Assembly (NCBI GenBank): GCA_022266195.1
Contig: WHVY01000006.1
Location: 4,960,001-5,024,000, forward strand
Origin: Tetranychus cinnabarinus
Taxonomy: Eukaryota; Arthropoda; Arachnida; Trombidiformes; Tetranychidae
Length of the DNA stretch: 64,000 bases
Direction of reading: 5' to 3'
A program made the translations under genes and the position numbers. The stretch's first letter is position 1, and each line of letters opens with the position of its first letter. Positions 61,801 to 64,000 of this stretch are shown here, piece after piece. The notes under the pieces are model-generated. The model ran no database searches. It worked only from the letters and a program-made list of their open reading frames with translations, and was not told the origin of the DNA.

Positions 61801-64000
61801 GGAATCGACAAGAATGAATGCAAGTAAAGTGTAGTGCCATCTGTTGTAGCCTTTTCCATCCATTTTTAGGTTCCATTCAAAGTCGAGTTTCGAAAAATTT
61901 CCTTTTACTTGGTTCGATTCTCACTTCCAATACCTTAGAGCATCACTATCAAGGTCAATATTCCTATCCTCTGTAGTTGTGTTGGGATCCGATCTCTAAA
62001 AGTTGAATTTCTTACCGAGTTGAAATACAGAAGCAATAGTTCGATAGAAAATCGATCATTTTCTTGTGAAATCTTGTTCGATAACATGGAAAGATTCTCA
62101 AAGTCGATGCTAAAGGCAATGAGTTTTGGAAAACGAAAAAAGCCAAAAATTGGAAATTCATATTTTGGATAAATTTCCGTTCTATTTGGCAAATTCGTTG
62201 CATTTTTTCTGCTCGAAAAAAAGTCTTAAAAAATGAACAGTAAATGTTTATTCAGTAAATGTATTTACCTAGGAAAACTGGTGGTTTTAAATTCAGTTTA
62301 TCATGAACTTTTTTTTTCTATTCTTGCTGCAACCATGAAAGAAAAATATTAATATTTGCTTTTCACATTATTGGCATATGAATGTGAATATCATGAAGAA
62401 ACAAAAAACGGAATAAAAACTTTTGCTTCTTCTTTACCAAATCAAAGTAAATATTGTTCTCCAGGTTTCCCATTCATTCAATAGTATGGATTAATTTTAC
62501 CTCCTTTTTGTTCATCAATCAATAAACCCTCAAGGCTATTCATGATTTTCTATTTTCATCAATTCCACCTTTTATCCAGATTCTAAAGTATCACTTTTCT
62601 CTCTTTCTTCATGTTTACGAAAAGTATATCGATATTGGATTCACCTTTTTTAACCCAAAAAGTTCCAACCAGATTCAATTTACTTTTTTCAACTAAACTC
62701 TAATGCTCTTAACTTTTCCCTTTACATTATAATCAGTTGAGCAAATGAAGGAAAAGTGAAGGAAAATTTCAAAACTTCAGAATTCCATTCTTTCCATGTA
62801 ACTAAAGACTAAACTTGCTAATTAATGCATGAAATTATGGAAAACATGAAATGAAATTAATAGGATAATGAGAATAATAACCTTTTCTTTCTTCATTCCA
62901 TTATGGTGAACTCATCAATTGTCTGGCATTTCATGTTTTCAAGTGATAACGATTTTGAAAGGAAACTTAAATTGAGTCAAATTTTGCAAGTTTTTAAATT
63001 CATTTTTGCTTTCAATTTTCTTTTGCTTTTTGATTGCTTTTACAGTGAACGAAGAGGCGCTCTGATTCACCAACGTCGACGACTGAGTCAAGCTTTTAGC
63101 CAAAGTGGAAGTGACATTTATTCAAGTCCGCCGATATCACCTTCCTATCAAGGTAATCGATCAGGTCGCAAGTTACCTAGAACTCCTGAATCGGTTCAAC
63201 CGGTGGGTCAAGGGGAGATACTTATACAGACTTGGGTCGATTTGGAGCGAAGTGAGTTGGTGATAACAATTATATGTGCCAAAGGTTTAAACAACAAGAA
63301 GCCTTGCTTTGCTCGGGTTCGAATCATTCCAGAAATGTAAGTAATTTTCGATTTATTTTCTGCTCAAGTTTTGTCTTTCCATCTTCAGTTTTTTATCCTT
63401 TATCCAATCAGTCTACTGCATTGGATGCATTTTGATTTTCAACTTGAAATCCAATGTACATTCTTACATTGTTAGATTAAAACTATTTCGTCAGTGAAAC
63501 GATCGCAAATAGCTTCAATTTTCTTTCTTCCAAAGCTCGAAATGTCTCTGAGTTATTCGGATGCGAAAATTTGGATGAAAAATTATCGAAATTTGTGTTC
63601 TCTTTTCAAGTTAGATGGACATTGAAATTAAATGCTTTTCTTGTGATTACAGGGGCTTCAAAAGCTGTCAAACTGAACTGAGTAATGGACTTGAATGGAA
63701 CGAAACTGTTATTATTCAAAAATTTCCAATTGAAAAGGTATCAACTTCGTTAGATCTTTTATTACAAGAAAAATTACGAATTGAAATGTATTATATTATA
63801 ACTTTGATCAACTTTACTTTACTTGCATTTAGATTACTGAAATGGCTCTTGAAATTGGGATTTGGGAAACAATGGGAGATAAACCTGAGCTTCTTGGCGA
63901 AACTGTGATACCAATGGAAAGTGCCATTGCTCATAATACTGATTGGTGGCCTCTCTTGTTGCCTCAATATCTGTGCAACCTTGCTCGAAGCTCTTCTCTC
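19262..64000 (+). CDS. Rim: Rim: Rab3-interacting active-zone protein (ten exons, 3' end outside window)
   Basis: RIM organises the presynaptic active zone. It links Rab3 on synaptic vesicles, Munc13, calcium channels (via PDZ) and RIM-binding protein, and it controls vesicle priming. Ten exons join with consistent phases (0-2-0-0-1-0-1-2-2-0 at their starts) into 1055 codons up to the edge. Domains: Rab-binding helix (~169-195, LTEEERLILQKVF), FYVE-like zinc finger (~228-272, four Cys pairs), Ser/Arg-rich linker (~285-770), PDZ (~775-872) and C2A (~929 on). C2B should follow outside the window. RIM order and PDZ sequence distinguish it from rabphilin and piccolo. The SGAWF/Y element that normally follows the zinc finger is not seen. 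Intron 2 (15.8 kb) hosts a separate chemoreceptor gene and transposons. Alternative exons could have been missed. Confidence 0.9.
19846..22097 (+). other. Rim intron 1
   Basis: Pyrimidine-rich and AT-rich, no gene or repeat recognised. It ends in ACTCAAG, an acceptor preceded by a long CT-rich stretch. Confidence 0.7.
22098..22308 (+). CDS. Rim: Rim coding exon 2: first part of FYVE-like zinc finger
   Basis: Starts by completing an Arg codon, then a Ser/Thr/Pro segment, then Cys-x2-Cys (CRTC, residues 228/231), Cys at 241/244/247 and Cys at 252/255. The pattern matches the Rab-effector zinc finger, whose last Cys pair lies in exon 3. Acceptor CAAG at 22094-22097. Donor GAAAAG|GTGAGT, phase 0. 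Confidence 0.85.
22309..26287 (+). other. Rim intron 2, left part
   Basis: AT-rich intron sequence. Bases ~25345-25410 match, in inverted orientation, a stretch at ~43560-43625 (dispersed repeat related to the MITEs). A CAT-type triplet run lies at 26167-26186. Open frames at 24693-25058 and 25482-25793 show no domain and are not called. Confidence 0.6.
26167..26186. repeat. (CAT)n microsatellite
   Basis: Short perfect CAT/ATC triplet run about 100 bases left of the Tc1/mariner-type element. Confidence 0.85.
26772..27201 (-). repeat. 3' LTR of gypsy element
   Basis: Base-for-base identical by eye to 31083-31512. On the element strand the LTR starts TATGGTAGCC and ends CACTACA. It contains an array of GAGCGCTCTTA-like units (about 27057-27150). 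Confidence 0.95.
27202..27208 (-). other. Polypurine tract of gypsy element
   Basis: The element strand reads GGGGGAA between the gag-pol stop codon (27209-27211) and the 3' LTR start, with further purines (AAGTAA) overlapping the stop. This is the expected plus-strand primer position. Confidence 0.75.
27209..31063 (-). CDS. gag-pol polyprotein of gypsy element (1284 aa, single ORF)
   Basis: One ATG-to-stop frame without frameshift. Gag capsid region about residues 145-300; no CCHC zinc knuckle is visible between it and protease. Protease active site DSG at 363-365. Reverse transcriptase about 515-700, with DLKD at 589-592 and catalytic YIDD at 652-655. RNase H about 795-920, with D801, E847, D872 and D915. 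Integrase has an H-H-C-C zinc region (CDVC at 992-995), the D1025, D1084, E1120 triad with 35 residues between the last two, and a GPF motif at 1240-1242; there is no chromodomain. Enzyme order PR-RT-RH-IN defines Ty3/gypsy. The gag-pol fusion in one frame, without knuckle or env, resembles some animal lineages of the family, but exact clade needs a tree. The start is two bases past the primer-binding site. All catalytic residues are present, so it is probably functional. Confidence 0.95.
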   Translation of the reverse strand: MAVNPIKIKFTLVRSNDKILLTRYCVVGSDQWILVRENSQDLAMHDIVSRMEPTQIAVKEMTRKRTITLFLTPDEAEPYTNETYSGGSISEESNSLNEASDMSSQNEPMLSMFQEMMKFQMESMRTMFANLQETLGPMHRSKNQRMEVTKFNGKQEDAKTWLISYEKACDFNGWTTDDAKVNNLKAYLEGIALKWFNSRLVEQLPFVWQPWKEAFLESFGQNRLTQAQAALAWEYRGGPLLEYYYEKQRLLQLAFPEIDDFNFITLMLLSLPDELSKQINISEVQTKDDVRKVLCQLKPLRSRDRRYQEEERPRHKSSKPDNKPRNDHSKAFALSVPDEKQQAEDDNMFTIKVNGYWTKALFDSGAKANLISSRFVRDNNLPTRSITSNVMAYNGEISTFKLKVSARVEFNNESIELDFIVVDDVSYDILLSIRALKQLKIKWNFAENEICSISEVRSQSENSVENMEKARLLFPELFIPTENQPLLQADFKLSEGSPIIQFKAYRLSREKYMWAQSKIKELLEQGIIVPSTSEYASPCVIVPKENGSLRLCQDYREVNKYTTLDPYPFPVIDEIINMFGGCNFFSKIDLKDGFWQVGITEMTRKFTAFVLPFGHYELTRLPFGWKNSPPIFQRKMVAVLDELLQTNQVAVYIDDICVGGKTERDCAELSFRVLKKLSQNNIQINEKKSVFCAKSIIFLGRVIDGFTKTTRSESVERVKSMRKPFDLHSLRCFTGLTGHFRSFIPNYADIVRPLDKLKQKDVPFEWSAQCELSYQKLIKLISENPILGVPDWTLAFELSCDASYYGTGAILYQRDLNQPRNKQLRVIGYYSYTFTKPELNYSTTEKECLAVIRAIKYFRSYLEGKEFKVNSDHQALSHLLSLKEPKNRLGRWQTFLMSFNLTINHRSGRELTDADALSRLCPEIPVVNFINICEGKKRMEVSPDKVKAILEAYHDDPYSGGHDGISRTYHKISARFTWPKMKDDIVDYVRTCDVCQRVKSKLKQNQDLMILPEHSQIMFEVIHVDYGELTKKKEGSARTKSFLVLVDEATRLCQAIPMKEDASSFVLFLRSHPFIGKIKKIISDCGASFLSKATKNLGKEFGIKLVTTSPYSPWSNGMAERHVQKIKIFCDCFPDFPGGWKKAVEAAAKHNNRAYNRAIGCSPFFKAFGYTDWLPADKHFELIGNCELSERAFDEEQQMRYRQKMKEYANRNIKRIVKYNVGSMILVSKGKVGKKYKFDGPFKIKQIKEIDGSQKTLIYENDGQDHFAHIRNCRPYYPRREKSK
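31065..31080 (-). other. Primer-binding site of gypsy element
   Basis: The element strand reads TGGCGCAGTCGACAGG, three bases inside the 5' LTR. It is the usual TGGCGC-type gypsy primer site. Only one base separates it from the ORF start codon. Confidence 0.75.
31083..31512 (-). repeat. 5' LTR of gypsy element
   Basis: Identical by eye to 26772-27201. On the element strand a TATA-like CATATAAA lies at about 31232-31239 and AATAAA at about 31157, giving a U3-R-U5 layout. Confidence 0.95.
31596..33127 (+). other. Rim intron 2, between mobile element and chemoreceptor gene
   Basis: AT-rich, no gene seen. It should contain the promoter of the nested receptor gene, but no convincing TATA or initiator could be assigned. 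Confidence 0.5.
33128..34452 (+). CDS. Gustatory-receptor-like seven-transmembrane protein (two exons)
   Basis: Exons 33128-34228 and 34315-34452 flank an 86-bp phase-0 intron (GAG|GTAAGA ... TTGATAG|ATA), giving 412 residues. Hydrophobic segments lie near residues 78-98, 110-139, 174-197, 208-235, 288-309, 316-340 and 385-408. Length, the polytopic layout and a short last exon carrying the final membrane segment after a conserved-looking loop fit invertebrate gustatory receptors, which are ligand-gated cation channels of chemosensory cells. The insect TYhhhhhQF signature is not present; the last segment reads TLTLIVTIII. Translation may instead start at the second Met (33221, residue 32, context AAAATGT). 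A possible ATTAAA polyadenylation signal is at 34753. The gene lies whole, same strand, inside Rim intron 2. Confidence 0.8.
34453..38067 (+). other. Rim intron 2, right part
   Basis: AT-rich and pyrimidine/purine-biased, no exon or repeat recognised. It ends in a strong acceptor, TTTTTTTCCAG. Confidence 0.6.
38068..38208 (+). CDS. Rim: Rim coding exon 3: end of zinc finger
   Basis: 47 codons, phase 0 on both sides. It starts LWMCSFCRRRG, whose Cys pair (residues 269/272) completes the FYVE-like finger begun in exon 2. A basic RRRST sequence follows, a possible phosphorylation site. The RIM/rabphilin SGAWF/Y motif expected just after the last Cys pair is not present; a hydrophobic stretch (AALTELGLMIP) occurs instead. 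Donor CAG|GTAAAT. Confidence 0.85.
38209..40295 (+). other. Rim intron 3, left part
   Basis: AT-rich, no exon recognised. Confidence 0.6.
40296..40655. mobile_element. MITE (inverted-repeat element), family A relative
   Basis: The left end (TTGACGCTCGTGTGTGCTAA, then CAGATCTTGATGATATTTAG and TCAACAGAG) is an imperfect inverted copy of the right end (reverse complement: GACGCTCGTCTGTACTAA, CAGATCTTGACGATATTCAG). Arms are about 75 bp or longer. The internal part (AAGGTCAATCAGCTATTTGACC) matches the element at 5325-5580. There is no coding capacity. Confidence 0.75.
40656..45742 (+). other. Rim intron 3, right part
   Basis: AT-rich. Bases ~43560-43625 (AAGGTGGTTCAAGGTCGTTT and flanks) match ~25345-25410 in inverted orientation. 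No exon recognised. Ends CTTTTTGCACAG. Confidence 0.6.
45743..46823 (+). CDS. Rim: Rim coding exon 4: long Ser-rich linker
   Basis: A 360-codon exon, acceptor GCACAG, donor TTAC|GTGAGT (phase 1). The product is disordered-type: rich in Ser, Arg, Asn and Thr, with basic clusters such as KRRRSQRSRS, an Asn-rich stretch (YNENNVNVNNMINSN) and a Ser/Pro-rich end. No folded domain is visible. In RIM proteins this linker between zinc finger and PDZ is long, variable and heavily phosphorylated. Confidence 0.8.
47403..47427. repeat. (TCA)n microsatellite
   Basis: Perfect TCA triplet run of about eight units in Rim intron 4. Confidence 0.9.
48705..48752 (+). repeat. Cluster of (T)CACTCCCAG-like direct repeats
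   Basis: TCACTCCCAG occurs at 48705-48714 and 48718-48727, with CCTCCCAG at 48733-48740 and a weaker TTCCCAG at about 48746-48752. The cluster is just upstream of exon 5. Single copies of the motif occur elsewhere in the locus. Confidence 0.6.
48907..49055 (+). CDS. Rim: Rim coding exon 5: linker with RxLPxxP motif
   Basis: Phase 1 to phase 0. The product ends GRALPRIPSEQ (RALPRIP at residues 713-719), an R-x-L-P-x-x-P sequence of the type bound by RIM-binding-protein SH3 domains. Donor GAACAG|GTAAGA. Confidence 0.8.
49056..59435 (+). other. Rim intron 5
   Basis: A 10.4-kb AT-rich intron with pyrimidine-rich stretches (about 52000-52280, 57740-57950) and a GAA triplet run at 54267-54293. 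A 51-base in-frame segment at 58391-58441 has both splice signals and could be a cassette exon. An open 71-codon stretch follows a CAG acceptor at 55421-55423 but has no clear donor. No gene is called. Confidence 0.55.
54267..54293. repeat. (GAA)n microsatellite
   Basis: GAA triplet run in Rim intron 5. Confidence 0.9.
59436..59577 (+). CDS. Rim: Rim coding exon 6: linker before PDZ
   Basis: Acceptor TTTTCAG, donor GGCAG|GTAAGC, phase 0 to phase 1. It encodes a Ser/Pro/Arg segment (with QPRRASAPEGE) ending in a short hydrophobic-acidic strand, ITIVIDDVD. Confidence 0.8.
59578..60294 (+). other. Rim intron 6
   Basis: Short AT-rich intron, nothing else seen. Acceptor is a long T tract then TTTTTTAG. 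Confidence 0.75.
60295..60607 (+). CDS. Rim: Rim coding exon 7: PDZ domain
   Basis: Residues 770-873. The exon encodes almost the whole PDZ domain. Strand IERIILHRDE precedes the carboxylate-binding loop region HGFGLVVMGGK, then the conserved VVPGGSADK, LKAGDKILEWD and the second helix TFEQVCSII. RIM PDZ domains bind the C-terminal tails of presynaptic calcium channels and ELKS-type scaffolds. Acceptor TTTTTTAG|GA, donor CGAAC|GTAAGT, phase 1 to phase 2. Confidence 0.92.
60608..63045 (+). other. Rim intron 7
   Basis: AT-rich except for the tRNA-derived sequence at about 60775-60960. No other exon is recognised. Acceptor TGCTTTTACAG. Confidence 0.65.
60775..60960 (+). repeat. tRNA-derived SINE-like sequence or tRNA pseudogene
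   Basis: The head resembles a tRNA. An A-box-like TGGCTCAGATGTCTGG spans 60783-60798. An anticodon arm has 5-bp stems TCTGG/TCAGA around a 7-base loop CTTTTCC (60799-60805, anticodon TTT if read directly). A degenerate B-box, GGGTTGTCATCTCC, lies at 60817-60830. About 130 bases of unrelated, less AT-rich sequence follow, including the 18-bp palindrome 60855-60872. The T arm and acceptor do not pair properly, so it is not a working tRNA. A SINE head is the best reading. Ends are uncertain. Confidence 0.5.
63046..63336 (+). CDS. Rim: Rim coding exon 8: RxLPxxP motif and start of C2A
   Basis: Phase 2 on both sides. An Arg/Ser-rich segment contains SGRKLPRTPE (RKLPRTP at 915-921), a second R-x-L-P-x-x-P site. 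C2A begins at about residue 929 with GEILIQTWVDLERSELVITI and the alpha/beta stretch CAKGLNNKK. Donor GAAAT|GTAAGT. Confidence 0.88.
63337..63652 (+). other. Rim intron 8
   Basis: Short intron, GTAAGT to TGATTACAG, nothing else seen. Confidence 0.85.
63653..63737 (+). CDS. Rim: Rim coding exon 9: C2A, middle
   Basis: 28 codons, phase 2 to 0. It includes the C2-typical GLEWNETVII (equivalent to 'P-x-W-N-x-T-F'). Donor GAAAAG|GTATCA. The following intron is 95 bases. Confidence 0.85.
63833..64000 (+). CDS. Rim: Rim coding exon 10: C2A, end; continues outside window
   Basis: Acceptor TTGCATTTAG, phase 0. It encodes MALEIGIWE and LLGETVIPMESAIAHNTDWWPLL, the last C2A strands. The Asp residues that bind calcium in synaptotagmin-type C2 domains are not conserved in the visible C2A loops, as known for RIM C2A. 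The frame is open to the window end. Confidence 0.85.
   Translation, partial: MTEMALEIGIWETMGDKPELLGETVIPMESAIAHNTDWWPLLLPQYLCNLARSSSL

Overview
The window is AT-rich eukaryotic DNA with long introns, canonical GT/AG splice sites and long gene-free stretches. Three protein clues point to an arthropod: a chemoreceptor of the invertebrate gustatory-receptor type, an arthropod-style Rim active-zone protein, and Ty3/gypsy-class retrotransposons. A small-genome chelicerate such as a spider mite is a reasonable guess. No rRNA or mitochondrial marker is present to settle it.

Layout. Bases 1-1825 hold the 5' part of an LTR retrotransposon on the minus strand (LTR, primer-binding site, start of a gag-like ORF) running off the left edge. 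Bases 1826-17570 are mostly gene-poor. They hold a MITE (about 5325-5580), a transposase N-terminal-like ORF (9082-9303, minus), a diverged tandem duplication (15050-15720) and a short plus-strand ORF (16418-16573). At 17571-17845 (minus) lies the first coding exon of a secreted CUB-type protein.

From 19262 to the right edge, one plus-strand gene dominates: Rim (regulating synaptic membrane exocytosis), rebuilt here as ten coding exons. They are 19262-19845, 22098-22308, 38068-38208, 45743-46823, 48907-49055, 59436-59577, 60295-60607, 63046-63336, 63653-63737 and 63833 to beyond 64000. All splice phases agree, giving 1055 codons in frame up to the edge. Domains in order are a Rab-binding helix, a FYVE-like zinc finger, a long Ser-rich linker, a PDZ domain and a C2A domain cut by the window end. 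Two R-x-L-P-x-x-P motifs are candidate docking sites for RIM-binding protein.

The 15.8-kb second intron of Rim is crowded. It contains a Tc1/mariner-type element (26288-31595) split by a complete gypsy retrotransposon on the minus strand (26772-31512: identical 430-bp LTRs, 5-bp target duplication, single 1284-codon gag-pol ORF). It also contains a complete two-exon gustatory-receptor-like gene on the plus strand (33128-34452). Intron 3 holds a second MITE related to the first (40296-40655), and the intron before C2A holds a tRNA-derived SINE-like sequence (about 60775-60960).

No wholly new multi-gene system is evident. The most interesting items are the nested insertions, the extreme compactness and repeated GAGNNCTC motif of the gypsy element, the modified Rim Rab3-binding region, and the chemoreceptor nested in a synaptic gene.
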